A DNA stretch of 25,400 nucleotides from Isohypsibius dastychi (Eukaryota > Tardigrada > Eutardigrada > Parachela > Isohypsibiidae): assembly GCA_034696485.1 (NCBI GenBank), contig JAQIWT010000266.1, positions 1 to 25,400 on the forward strand, read 5' to 3'. The number at the start of each line of letters is the position of its first letter. Positions within the stretch are counted from its first letter, which is position 1. Positions 1-8,127 of the stretch are shown here, piece after piece. Under the pieces are notes generated by a model. It had not been told where the DNA came from and did no database searches. It was given only the letters and a program-made list of their open reading frames with translations. A program made the translations under genes and the position numbers.

Positions 1-23
1 ATTTCAAAGGAACCCCGGAAATT

Positions 24-77
24 GGGCTTCTATTTCGGACTGGGCTTCTATTACGGGGGGGGGGGCTTCTAGTTCGG
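24..77. repeat. three imperfect copies of a 15-bp GGGCTTCTATTTCGG-like unit
   Basis: Copies begin at 24, 42 and 63. A run of 11 G (55-65) joins the second and third. It looks like a small degenerate minisatellite at the window edge. Apart from this, a C13 run at 323-335 and short unconvincing open frames, I see nothing in 1-719. Confidence 0.5.
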
Positions 78-719
78 TCATTCATTACGGTATCTGAATT
101 GAAATCAACGAACATCGATAAAGTAAACGTTTCATATACTGCCCGTTCGCGAACATTCTGTCCACCGAGAAAAACCACTTAGATACCGTGCTTCGACAAT
201 ATACTAATATCTGATACTAAACGTGCTTTTCGATGGGTTCAAAGTGACCAGTCGAATAACAATTAGACAGTGATAAACCTGTGGAGGAATCAAATGGCGC
301 AATGTAAACAATGACCGTCATTCCCCCCCCCCCCCTTCAATGGAACTCTTGAATCAACAATTCAACTATTTTGTCCGCTAGCAGAGCCATCACAGTTCAG
401 AGTCCGCCTACTGCTCAAGCGCGGATTCGTGTAGCCATTCCCGCGTTTCTGCCCCGAAACATGACCTTCACAAAAATGTGTATCATGAATACGGGTGGAG
501 CCATTGCTAACACTCCGTTCGAAACACATTTTGACGATTCTGCTAATTGCCTAATCTCGGAAACATGCAGTGGTTGTGAATCTCCCTGCAACAACGCGCA
601 GGCACATTTTAAGAAAATTTAATCGAATCGGTGGTGGTGACTGAAAGATGACCGTACGTGTGCCTGTAAACAAAAGCATTTTTGACCGAATAAGTTGTTA
701 CGGTGTCACACGGTTACAA

Positions 720-848
720 TCAGATATGATGCTCTGGTGTATCCAGACTTGCTGGGCCGGTCACACTCTTCTCCCCCTTCTTCACCAGCACTACAGTAAC
801 GACAATCAAAGGGATAGGATAGACTATCATGGCCACGAGAGCGAGCAC
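720..848 (-). CDS. terminal exon of an unknown membrane protein
   Basis: On the minus strand a strong acceptor (TTCTGTTTCAG) is followed in phase 0 by a 42-residue frame ending in TGA at 722-720. The exon encodes one very hydrophobic stretch (VLALVAMIVYPIPLIVVTVV), then a basic turn (KKGEK) and a short polar tail. This is the layout of a transmembrane helix with a cytosolic C-terminus. It would join in phase with the candidate exon at 1734-1627, also phase 0, across an intron of about 780 nt. I recognise no family. The acceptor, the phase and the sharp hydrophobic-to-basic change are what support it; a chance open frame is possible. Confidence 0.35.
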   Translation of the reverse strand: MLALVAMIVYPIPLIVVTVVLVKKGEKSVTGPASLDTPEHHI

Positions 849-1322
849 CTGAAACAGAAGTAATAGATATTATGGTCCATTCTTTCATAAAGTTAAACCA
901 AAAACCTGTCTCAAGGTGCTTGCTGCACTGCGCTAACAAGCGCACATGCTGTACCACGCGTCAAATTGTGAGGATTACAGAGACAGACATCTTTGTTGAT
1001 TTTTGTTTGGACAGATTCTGACTGGATCTCACCAATGGAAGGCGGAAGTATTTTTTGGAATATTTGAAGCTCTGCTTTTGAGGTGCAATATGTTATCTGA
1101 AAACTTCACAGAACGGCCGCGCCCCAACTACTGTTTGCTAGGCAAAACTCTTGGCGCAGGCGCAGGTTTCGCCCCCATTGTACCTGACCTCAAATCGCAA
1201 CGGATTTAACAACACACGTTTAATAGCCCGCAAGAACCAATGCCTTATGACTTCTATCACGTCGTTGCCCGAAACGAATAAGTGATGAATCAGCAATCAC
1301 TAGCGTGACGGCGAGAAATCTG

Positions 1323-1495
1323 TCAGAGGCTTCTTTCCCAAGCCCAAAAACCGGGAAAGCGGTTCATGAGAGCCTGCTCTGGGCCAAAATGAACACAAGT
1401 AGGAAATTTTGATAAGTCTGACTGCTGCAGTGTTCTACCCTGGACCATTAAAACCAAAAAGATTACGACGATGACCAACACGCGTACCAAATACA
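1323..1495 (-). CDS. possible terminal exon with a hydrophobic segment, unknown
   Basis: Minus strand: acceptor CTGCAG, then a 56-residue frame (entered in phase 1) to TGA at 1325-1323. It begins with a hydrophobic stretch (YLVRVLVIVVIFLVLMVQG) and continues with a polar part holding one cysteine and several aromatics. It could be a signal-anchor exon or an alternative last exon. Its phase does not match the exon at 1734-1627, so the two do not belong to one transcript as drawn. There is no in-frame ATG. Family not recognised. Confidence 0.25.
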
Positions 1496-1626
1496 CTGCA
1501 GATCCACCTACGTTTCAGTCTTAAGATTAGAATGAAAACTCTGATGTCATTTCTGCCCCGATTTTTGTCCTTTCAGATTTTGTTTTTCGCAGTATTCGTC
1601 AACACTATTCCACAAAAATAACTCAC

Positions 1627-1734
1627 CGCTGATGCATCAGCTTGAGCCGGACCGGATGGTGTTGCCAGTATTATGATGGTGGTGACGAGAAATCCTAAGG
1701 AGAGAAGGTAGCAAATCCGGAAGGGCAGTCTGAT
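1627..1734 (-). CDS. possible internal exon with a hydrophobic segment, unknown
   Basis: Minus strand: acceptor TGTTTTTAG, a 108-nt exon (36 codons, phase 0 at both ends), then a good donor GTGAGT. It encodes a hydrophobic stretch (LLSLGFLVTTIIILATPSG) followed by an Ala/Ser-rich end, like a signal peptide or membrane helix. Its phase matches the exon at 848-720. Other overlapping frames here are longer, but they lack splice signals and end in low-complexity His or Ser. Confidence 0.28.
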
Positions 1735-1867
1735 CTAAAAACAGAATAGCTGACTCGGCAGGAGAAGGTTTTGCACCACTAATAAGGGGTGCTGAGGCAT
1801 CGGTATCGGTATCGCTGTAAGGTATCCAAAATCGACCTCCGCCGCCCAGTGCAAATGGAGGCATCAA

Positions 1868-1900
1868 CAAGGCTGTAGAGATAAGGCCTGGTAGCCCAAT
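1868..1900 (-). repeat. inverted copy of 2637-2669
   Basis: Thirty-three bases here are the exact reverse complement of 2637-2669. A diverged match continues for roughly 35 bases on the side of the CGGTGGG/CGGGAGG motif (to about 1935 here, back to about 2605 there). Both copies can be read in the same frame and give the same ten residues (GLPGLISTAL). It is either an old inverted duplication of an exon piece or the ends of an unrecognised foldback element. Confidence 0.7.
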
Positions 1901-2011
1901 TATCTTTTTCCAGTTTTGCCCTGCCTCCCGATATCTGTGGCTGACCACTCGTGATTTTTCGTATAATCGAATTTGTTTGCACAGTCTGTTAGCACCACAG
2001 ACACTGGTCAA

Positions 2012-2604
2012 TCACTTTTTGGCGCGCTTCTTTTGAGCGAATCCTGTTAATTATAATAAACATCCAGATTCAAAACCTATTACGCGCCAAAAAACGCACT
2101 TGATCGGGATGAGCTCAATTGATAATTTGTAGGTGAAAATTTGCTCGATTTATTTAACTTTTTTGTACAGCTAAAAAATAATTAGAAGGGTGGGAAAGCC
2201 TTTTCAAAACATAAACAACAGAGTAGATTACGTCTCTATGAGAACAAAATAAATTTAAAAATCAGAACAACTAGAGCAATGGCACGTCAAGTATAAAATG
2301 AGTTGTGAATTATTAACAAAAAATCATGAAAAACCTCGCGAAATTCATGCTAGTGGAGTTTTATTTGGATTATCGGCTCTCGAATGCTTTCAATGCATCC
2401 CGGGCCTAGTCGTGACGGTCCCGGCTGCCCAGTGAAATATTCAGCGTCCTTTGTCTGCGCTTGACCAGCGTGCATTGTCATATTAATTATGATTTATCGG
2501 CGGAGATGGTATTGGTAGGCAGGGCTTTTGATGCGATAGGCCAGAATTAGCTCAGCGGAGACCAAGCAATTAGAGAAAAAGAAGCTTGTTCAATTGTGAA
2601 TGGG
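2012..2604. other. AT-rich stretch without a gene
   Basis: This stretch is AT-rich and has no convincing open frame, splice pair or repeat. It separates the two arms of the inverted duplication at 1868-1900 and 2637-2669. Confidence 0.4.
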
Positions 2605-2636
2605 CAGAGCAAATATCGGTGGGCGAGGAAAGACTA

Positions 2637-2669
2637 ATTGGGCTACCAGGCCTTATCTCTACAGCCTTG
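2637..2669 (+). repeat. partner copy of 1868-1900
   Basis: Plus-strand arm of the 33-bp exact inverted repeat described at 1868-1900. Confidence 0.7.
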
Positions 2670-2751
2670 GGCATCAACAACTTTCGTATTACGGTGTTTT
2701 TCGCTGAAACTGATTCCATCGTGTTCTGCTCACTTCTTCTTGCACTTTATT

Positions 2752-3126
2752 AGACAGATTTCAAACTTAATTTTATCAGAGGAATTTTATTTGTATCGCT
2801 GGAACCAGGTCATGACGGCAAGCACTTGGAAAGCGTGGAAAACATCGCGAGGAGAAACCATTGATCTAATCTATGAGTTTCCAAAACGTGTGATACGTGA
2901 TTTCTACTGCAGCCGTCGACCAGATTTGCTCAAATATGCTGAAGCTTCTGATTTTGCGAATAAAACTGCTGCTGATCGGAATTCCAAAACGTGGCGCCTA
3001 GGACTCAACGGGTATATACAAGAGCTTTTGTTGAAGATTGTCGATGCTGCAACCGGAAGTTCTCGTGCTATTTTTTCATCCAAAACTTCTTTTGATTTTT
3101 TTTCATTTTCTGTAAAGCAAAAATAG
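2752..3126 (+). CDS. hypothetical protein, last exon
   Basis: An open plus-strand frame runs to TAG at 3124-3126. An acceptor-like TTATTAGACAG ends at 2758 and an in-frame ATG lies at 2812. The composition is balanced and soluble, unlike the chance frames around it: motifs include ETIDLIYEFPKRV, DFYCSRRPDLLKY and WRLGLNGYIQELLLKIVDA, rich in aromatic and charged residues that suggest helices. The last 20 residues are Phe/Ser/Lys-rich. I recognise no domain. It could start at 2812 (104 residues) or be spliced from upstream exons. Thirty-five bases after the stop region lies the hairpin at 3168. Confidence 0.4.
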   Translation, partial: RQISNLILSEEFYLYRWNQVMTASTWKAWKTSRGETIDLIYEFPKRVIRDFYCSRRPDLLKYAEASDFANKTAADRNSKTWRLGLNGYIQELLLKIVDAATGSSRAIFSSKTSFDFFSFSVKQK

Positions 3127-3167
3127 ATGTTAGATTATTCCGTGAAATTTTCGTCTATCGCAGTGAG

Positions 3168-3220
3168 AAGGTGTTAGTACCTAAGGCTCCTGCAGCAGAG
3201 GCTTTATGTACTAACACCTT
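3168..3220. other. 53-nt near-perfect hairpin
   Basis: The outer arms AAGGTGTTAGTAC (3168-3180) and GTACTAACACCTT (3208-3220) pair over 13 bp without mismatch. The middle 27 nt continues to fold, with two mismatches and two G-U pairs. A long stem with a very small loop suggests a miniature palindromic element, a bidirectional terminator-like hairpin or a short small-RNA precursor. It lies about 40 bases past the stop of the plus-strand frame ending at 3126. Confidence 0.6.
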
Positions 3221-3282
3221 CAAATTTTTATGAATTGTTCGATATATGTATCACTCACCAACATATATTCCAGCTTTTTGCA

Positions 3283-3768
3283 CTAAGTTTCCAGTCTTCC
3301 TATCTCAGAATGCTGCATCAGGGAACTTTTTCGGAGTTTTGCGATTTCAGCGTCTTTTTCGATATTTTGCACATCCTTTTGGGCATTCTGCGAAGTCAGA
3401 ATCTGCATTCTCATGTAAAGGGTTTCGAGATCTTGCGAAGAAAAATTAGTCCGGCATTCCAGTGTACGATGCTTGGGATTTTTCGGAGTCACGGGGATGA
3501 AAATTCTCAAGGCAGGAGACTTCCGAACTTTTTTGCTTGCACTGGCTGGTTTTTGTTACTCTGGCAGACAATCAAATTTTGATGGGACTGCAACAGCACA
3601 GGTACAGCTGGCACCCTTCTTTTGCTTGCTTTTCTGTAGAAATACACGTGAAAAAGATGAAATAGAAAAGAAAATGCTGCTCCCGCTTACATGGTCGATC
3701 TGCAAGTTTGGTGTAGCTGACGCCGACGTGGGAGCTTCCAGACTACTCAAGCCCAACCAATCTTCCAT
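3283..3768 (-). pseudogene. two-exon gene fragment with a coiled-coil tail in a shifted frame
   Basis: Minus strand. Exon 1 (3768-3691) starts at ATG, encodes 26 residues (MEDWLGLSSLEAP...) and ends at donor GTAAGC. Intron 3690-3588 (103 nt) ends TTGCAG. Exon 2 (3587 onward) reads 26 more residues and stops at TGA 3509-3507. The next frame, open from just after a TAA near 3560 to TAG at 3283, continues with basic residues (SKKVRKSP) and then a strongly charged, coiled-coil-like run (DVQNIEKDAEIAKLRK) ending at HSEIGRLET. So either one base has been gained or lost near 3510-3540, or another small intron exists. It is not a recognisable bZIP: the Asn/Arg basic motif is absent. Confidence 0.35.
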
Positions 3769-3937
3769 TTTCAGTGAAAATATCAGAAACAAAGTGCCAA
3801 AGGTAATTTACAATATAGTGCAAACATGAAAGAATTTACATTGCACGCAAACCAAGATTGTGTTTGATGCCTCCAATCAAAAAGTGTAGGTTGATTGGGT
3901 CCCCTTGGTAGTTTGAAGAGCGCCGCTTCAGCACCGC

Positions 3938-4205
3938 TTATTGAATTACATAGTCCGTGCATTTGTAATGATCCACCGTATAGGTAGAATGTGGCTCATA
4001 TTGTCCCCCAAAGAAAGATTGCCTGAAAATATAGCGCTGGTATGTTGTCGTTCCGACGATTGTCGGATCTTTTAGAAGACATGGGCAACAGGAAGCCACT
4101 ATAATGGCACATATGGCGAAACCAGCAAAAACATCATTCCAGAGCAACAGCTGATAGTGATCCTGGTCAGACGAAGTAGAACTCAAAATGACGGAAATGA
4201 CGAAA
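3938..4205 (-). CDS. possible exon of a single-pass membrane protein
   Basis: Minus strand, open from about 4205 to TAA at 3940-3938. It encodes a Ser-rich start, then a hydrophobic segment (NDVFAGFAICAIIVAS) followed directly by CCPCLLK. That cysteine cluster next to a helix is typical of palmitoylated membrane proteins. The tail is Tyr- and Thr-rich (about 45 residues). It probably belongs with the open frame at 4414-4226 just upstream, but I could not find a phase-consistent splice between them. Family not recognised. Confidence 0.3.
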
Positions 4206-4225
4206 CACCCCTAAACCTGTGATTT

Positions 4226-4414
4226 TCAAAGTGAGTCCTCACACCTAAAAAAACTTTTAGCATACTGCTCCCAAAATATGAATCGGCCAGAAGATACAAC
4301 GTAGTTGGAACTGCGAAAAAGCGGCATCACTAGAATCTTGACTGGAGTGCGCTGTGTTGGGCACATCGGTATTAATTTTGATTGATATTGATTTGGTTCG
4401 TTCTGCTCAGACAT
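4226..4414 (-). CDS. possible first exon, starts at ATG, unknown
   Basis: Minus strand ATG at 4414-4412 opens a 62-codon frame (MSEQNEPNQYQSK...) with a polar start and a Phe/Tyr-rich end, closing at TGA. Possible donors lie near 4247 (AG|GTGTGA) but are weak. It probably precedes the exon at 4205-3938. Apart from a short hairpin (AGCTCAGA/TCTGAGCT, about 4623-4641), 4415-4808 holds nothing I can support. Confidence 0.25.
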   Translation of the reverse strand: MSEQNEPNQYQSKLIPMCPTQRTPVKILVMPLFRSSNYVVSSGRFIFWEQYAKSFFRCEDSL

Positions 4415-4808
4415 ATGCGAAATGAAATCAGCTGAGGGAACAGGAATGGTGCTGAGCTAAAAAATTCCGTGTTGAGTTTGCCCTGCCGATTACATTGATT
4501 CTTGTTTGCTGATCACATTTGTCTTACACACGTGTAAACGATACTTCGTTCGCAAGGTTAGGTGCGCCATCACCCTCGCTTATTTGGTGGTTGGTCCACG
4601 GATGAAGGGAAAAAGACCTCAGAGCTCAGATTCTCTGAGCTGACGGAGTTTGCAAATAAAGCACATACTCAGATAACATTTATGTTGACCTTTACATGAA
4701 ACAAAAGGATAAAAGACGGGCTGGCCGATAAAGCTTCCCCGCTATGTTCTACGTGCAGAAATGTCCCATATTAACCTTCTTTATGTGTAATTTTCCGCTC
4801 GGTTTTTT

Positions 4809-4955
4809 ATGATTGAATTTGTGAAAGGCCTGTTGATATTCGCTGAAGATATCCTGGAAAGGCATTGGAAACTTCTGAGGCGCGAAACTTCTGAGGAATC
4901 AGACAGTAGATTACTGCTTTTTCACGGTGTTTGTTCTGAAATAAAAACATGGTTA
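4809..4955 (+). CDS. short open frame cut by the transposon at 4956
   Basis: ATG at 4809 opens a frame (MIEFVKGLLIFAEDILERH...) that runs 49 codons into the element inserted after TTA at 4953-4955. Beyond the element the flank at 5698-5791 stays open in the same frame when one TTA copy is counted, ending TAG after about 27 more codons. This suggests the element split a small gene or exon, but frames this short can stay open by chance. Product unknown. Confidence 0.25.
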
Positions 4956-5697
4956 GAGCTCGGGGCACCATTGTCCGCACCATTGCGGCCTCGGGTCACC
5001 GTTGTTTTCGATGGTGTCTATTACTGCGGGCACCATTGGTTCAGTTAAATTTCAAATTCACGATCACAATCATCCCTTGTCCAGAGAACTGTGGGAGAAG
5101 TACACCGAGAACCGGCTTCTAACTCCCTCAGAGCAAGCACGAGTGCGCCAACTACAGAAGGACATGGTTCCTTGCCATGCCGTTGACATGGCAAGCGGAA
5201 CTACAGATATGGCGATGCTACTTGGCTGGGGAAGAAGATCTTCGTTGCAGTTATATCGCGGTCATGGACCAAAAAGATGGCGTCCGATGCGCGTTTATAG
5301 CCACCAAGTTTGCTGACGAGTTATCTCGAGGCCAAGACCCTCAAATGGGGTCATCCGACAAAGTAGCGCTTCGGAAATGGTTTTTGGATAGCTTCGCGGC
5401 GGACTAGCTTCAAATCAGTTCCCCGGCGAAGAGGCGTTCAAGGATCGAGAGTTGCTTTGGACTATAATCTGAGCTTACTCTTCATTACCGAGGCTGAAGC
5501 ATAAGAGCTCATGTCAAAAAGATGAAACCTCTTACTTTAAGAGCCAGCCGGTGCGAGAAATAATAAAATTTTAAGAGTAATGGTGCCCCCAGTTAACATT
5601 CTTGAGACACCATTGAAAACAATGGTGACCCGAGGCCGCAATGGTGCGGACAATGGTGCCCCGAGCTATTGAATGGTGTCGATGGTGCCCCGAGCTC
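4956..5697. mobile_element. 742-bp DNA transposon with long terminal inverted repeats
   Basis: The left end (GAGCTCGGGGCACCATTGTC..., 4956-5037) matches the reverse complement of the right end. The match covers about 85 bp with few differences; the right inner copy spans 5579-5667. On the right the outermost 34 bp are a partial second copy of the tip. TTA flanks both sides (4953-4955, 5698-5700), a 3-bp target duplication as known for PIF/Harbinger, though three bases can match by chance. The interior encodes a protein fragment of the type found in FLYWCH/MULE elements, so the superfamily is unresolved. It is non-autonomous: there is no full transposase. Confidence 0.75.
5041..5407 (+). pseudogene. 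FLYWCH/MULE-like transposon protein fragment
   Basis: Inside the 742-bp element one frame (to 5316) encodes VKFQIHDHNHPLSRELWEKY, then a helical, charged part ending near RVRQLQKDM. The H-D-H-N-H-P pattern followed by a helix resembles the zinc-binding FLYWCH/FAR1-type region before the catalytic core of Mutator-like transposases. After about 5190 that frame loses coding character. A second frame (5177-5407) instead reads DLRCSYIAVMDQKDGVRCAF and KWFLDSFAAD to TAG, so a frameshift probably lies near 5190-5220. No DDE core is present. It is a relic, not a working enzyme. Confidence 0.45.
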
Positions 5698-5847
5698 TTA
5701 CCTAAAAATATTTGTATATTTATTATTTCACAAATTCGGGGACATGCGTATATGCGTATGGTTGTTAAACGGGAGTCGGGGTTCTAGCGCATGGAGTTGG
5801 TATCAGTAGCCTATGAGAATGCCAGCTAGATTGTGGCACCTTAGCAT

Positions 5848-5853
5848 TTTATT
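5848..5853 (-). promoter_or_regulatory. polyadenylation signal AATAAA for the minus cysteine-rich gene
   Basis: AATAAA on the minus strand, 88 bases past the stop at 5943-5941. Confidence 0.45.
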
Positions 5854-5940
5854 TACAGTTCATGAAATAGTTCTGCATGTGCCAGACTAAACAGGTTCAT
5901 AAAAAAGTAAAGTTGGCCTTCGTCTTCATACGGCGAGGTA

Positions 5941-6294
5941 TCATTCTTCACTAGTGTCCACCGGAGGATACTTTTCTCTCCACCAATTTTCTACCACGGG
6001 ATCGGGAGATCGCGTGCAGCCATATCCGCTTTTCGAACAATCAATCTACAAGCAAAAAATATGACACTTCAAATGAAATTGCCGCAAAAAGGGAATCATT
6101 AACAATCAAACCTCCTTGCACATCCTGTTGGGTTTCTTAAACTGACTTTTCATGTAGTACGGGGCACAAGTCATTCCAGGGCAGCATTCTTTATCAGTAT
6201 CGCATTCCACGCCTTGAAGAAGACATCCCATGACGACCTGGCGGATGACCAGTCCAAAGACAATAAACGCTGTGAAAAAAAGAACTCTCTACAT
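5941..6294 (-). pseudogene. secreted cystine-knot-like peptide gene with a stop at codon 2
   Basis: Minus strand, two exons. Exon 1 is 6294-6112; the intron 6111-6046 (66 nt) begins GTTTGA and ends TTGTAG; exon 2 is 6045-5941, ending TGA. After the start, a hydrophobic signal-like stretch (VLFFTAFIVFGLVI) leads to cysteines spaced C-x6-C-x5-CC-x4-C-x15-C-x4-C-x6-C, with the family signature ECCPGMTC. The tail encoded by exon 2 is long and acidic, ending in DTSEE. Exon structure, intron position and cysteine order match the genes at 7818, 9876 and 12901. Codon 2 is TAG. The duplicated remnant at 11987 has TCG there, so one C-to-A change killed the start. Unless translation begins on an unseen upstream exon, no secreted product can be made. 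The rest of the frame is intact, so the loss looks recent. Confidence 0.8.
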
Positions 6295-6335
6295 TCTGAA
6301 TCAATTTGGATGTTTTCAAAACAAGTTTCATCTGG

Positions 6336-6350
6336 ATATATTATTATTTG
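6336..6350 (-). promoter_or_regulatory. TATA-like box upstream of the minus cysteine-rich gene
   Basis: TAATAATATATCC on the minus strand lies about 45 bases before the ATG at 6294. Unit B lacks this AT-rich block before its remnant start. Confidence 0.25.
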
Positions 6351-6498
6351 TTCTTTCTTAAATACTGTCTTCAGACAATACTCGCTCGTAATTCTCCCTG
6401 ACTTGCGCATATTTTCCTCGTTCAACTTGAGTGCATTTGAGTGAATTTTTGTGAGAAACGATTAGGCTCTCCGCATTCAGCGCATTTCAAAAGAAAGA

Positions 6499-6550
6499 AG
6501 CCTCTCAACGCCATGTGGATGGATTATACCCTCTGCGATACCGAGAGGCT
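6499..6550. ncRNA. conserved hairpin, copy A
   Basis: Arms AGCCTCTC (6499-6506) and GAGAGGCT (6543-6550) form 8 bp around a 36-nt loop. Unit B has the same stem at 12193-12244, with two base pairs changed on both sides (C-G to T-A twice), so pairing is kept while sequence changes. The hairpin lies in the intergenic region of the divergent gene pair, just before a well-conserved block (GAAAGTGCACACTCTT). Which strand is transcribed, if any, is unknown. It could be a structured RNA, a 5' leader element or a cruciform. Confidence 0.4.
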
Positions 6551-6595
6551 CATTGAGATGGAAAGTGCACACTCTTAAATGGCACCAGTCAGTTA

Positions 6596-6736
6596 CTGTA
6601 CTGCCGCGACCTCAAGCTGAGAATAGATCACCCGGGCAGAAAATTCTACCCGTGAGCGACTGTGTCACCAGCCCCGCTCTGCCGTCACCGGCACTGATTG
6701 ATCAATCAAAAAAACCTTCAAGTCGCGGCAGTACAG
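6596..6736. mobile_element. 141-bp Tc1/mariner-type MITE
   Basis: Ends CTGTACTGCCGCGAC and GTCGCGGCAGTACAG are perfect 15-bp inverted repeats, extending with mismatches to about 21 bp. TA flanks both sides (6594-6595 and 6737-6738), the target duplication of Tc1/mariner elements. No coding capacity. It sits in unit A and is absent from unit B, so it inserted after the duplication or was lost from B. Confidence 0.85.
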
Positions 6737-6738
6737 TA

Positions 6739-7817
6739 CTAGAAAGAATTCGGAAGAAGTTGTGCCTGCGTTTGCGTGATCGTACAGGTACGTTATGTGT
6801 GATCAGGACGAGTTCTAGTCATCTATTGAGTCCGAAAAATACGAGCTCAAAATACTCGACTGTACCGTAATTAAAGTCACCGAACAAACGGGTTTTCTGC
6901 TTGCCTTGAGAAGAAACAGGTCAGAATGCCTTGGATGTGATGCCATTGTAGTTACCCTGCAATTACAGGATTGCGTGGTGGGAGGTGGTTATTTCGTTCC
7001 ATAGATAATGAAGACCCCTAAGACAAAATGACTCCCCCTCACCGCAAACGCCAACGCCCAGCAGTTCTGCGCGGTCCATGCTGCTGTATTACTCGACATA
7101 ACACACAATTCGAGCAATTTCGACCCACCACCATCACTTGGTATGAGACAACGCAGTCGAGCAGGAGCGCTTAAACCACAATGTGAAATCCATTGCAAAG
7201 TACACGAAATGCAGCTACCGAAACTACCTCATTCAAATGTCAATTATTACTTTGCTTTGGTACCTCGTTCACTTTGACAGAGCATCATTTCTACGTATAG
7301 GCCGATCAAAAAAGTTTGTTCAGTGTTCAGAATTCACAGATCCCCCCCCCCCCCGTCTATGACGTTTGCTGACCAGAAACCTTGTTCAGATTTCGCAGCT
7401 GTTGAGAATTCACAGCGTTCAGATTAACAGATTCTACGGGCAGATTTTCTGTTTTTTTTCCCTGATTCACGATGATTATTTTTAAACATCCAAAAAGACA
7501 GTTTTAGAGCCTTAGTTTCTATATGCCTACCTGCACCGTGAAAACTGTGTTTTTGAAACTCTTGATGACATAGTAGATACAATCTAACCACATGCTTTCT
7601 CAAGGGTTACCGCACTTTTAAGAACTTTGAATGCTGAGACCCCCATCATTTCCCTCGCTGTAGGTGAAAGCCACGCTCTTCAACCACAAGAAATCGCAAG
7701 CGTCAGGATAAATCAAGACGCGCGTGATTTGTTAACGATATTTAGGAGAAGATGGTTCTCGGCAATCTGGAAAATATTTATGTCGTCTCCCTGACCAAGT
7801 CAAACGTGATTCACGAA
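6739..7817. other. intergenic region of the divergent gene pair, unit A
   Basis: No gene. Blocks 6790-6860, 7080-7140 and 7436-7720 match unit B and form the shared intergenic DNA. About 7320-7440 has a C13 run (7342-7354) and scattered GTTCAGA/AATTCACAG motifs resembling the inside of the element at 24366. A TATTTAGGAG motif at about 7739, 78 bases before the start codon at 7818, corresponds to TATTTAAGGG in unit B and may be the core promoter. Confidence 0.5.
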
Positions 7818-8127
7818 ATGTCAGAGTTTTTTTTCTACGTTATGTGTGTAGTTCCCGCAACGGTCAGTCTCCAACTGGCCGTGGGTTATGTCACATCGGG
7901 AAATCACTGGGATGAATGCTGCCCTGGGTTAACTTGTGGTCCATCAATTGGGACCTGTGTGGTGGTAAAGTTCGATTTGTTCATCTCAACTGTAGCCTTC
8001 AAAACGTCAAAAGCTTTTTTCGCAGAGTAACTGCGCGAGCGGTGAACCCGGTTGTCAGCCGCCACGTGACGAAAATGTCCCTTGCGAGTCATTTGAAATG
8101 TTGCCCGTGCCCAAAAGGTGCCAATGA
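7818..8127 (+). CDS. secreted cystine-knot-like peptide with altered cysteines
   Basis: Two exons: 7818-7964 (49 codons) and 8026-8127 (34 codons including TGA). The intron 7965-8025 (61 nt) is GTAAAG...TTTTTTCGCAG. I chose ATG 7818 because it aligns with the start of the copy at 12901; an in-frame ATG at 7752 would add 22 polar residues. A signal peptide (FFFYVMCVVPATVSLQLAVG) is followed by the family core WDECCPGLTC. Compared with 12901, the first mature cysteine is Tyr and the second is removed by a 6-base deletion. Exon 2 is longer and adds two new cysteines (VPC and KRC), so the mature peptide again has eight. The fold of the family (inhibitor cystine knot-like) is inferred from spacing. 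Role unknown: toxin-like, antimicrobial, inhibitor and signalling roles are all possible. Confidence 0.75.

Noticed and set aside
371-622. 83-codon plus frame with several cysteines near its end
   Set aside because: The cysteine spacing does not match the peptide family; there is no signal peptide and no ATG at the start of the frame.
3283-3510. bZIP transcription factor
   Set aside because: The coiled-coil-like run lacks the basic-region Asn and Arg signature and regular leucines at heptad spacing.
6171-6425. 84-codon minus frame overlapping the peptide gene
   Set aside because: It is the out-of-frame shadow of exon 1 of the cysteine-rich gene, whose frame carries the family signature.
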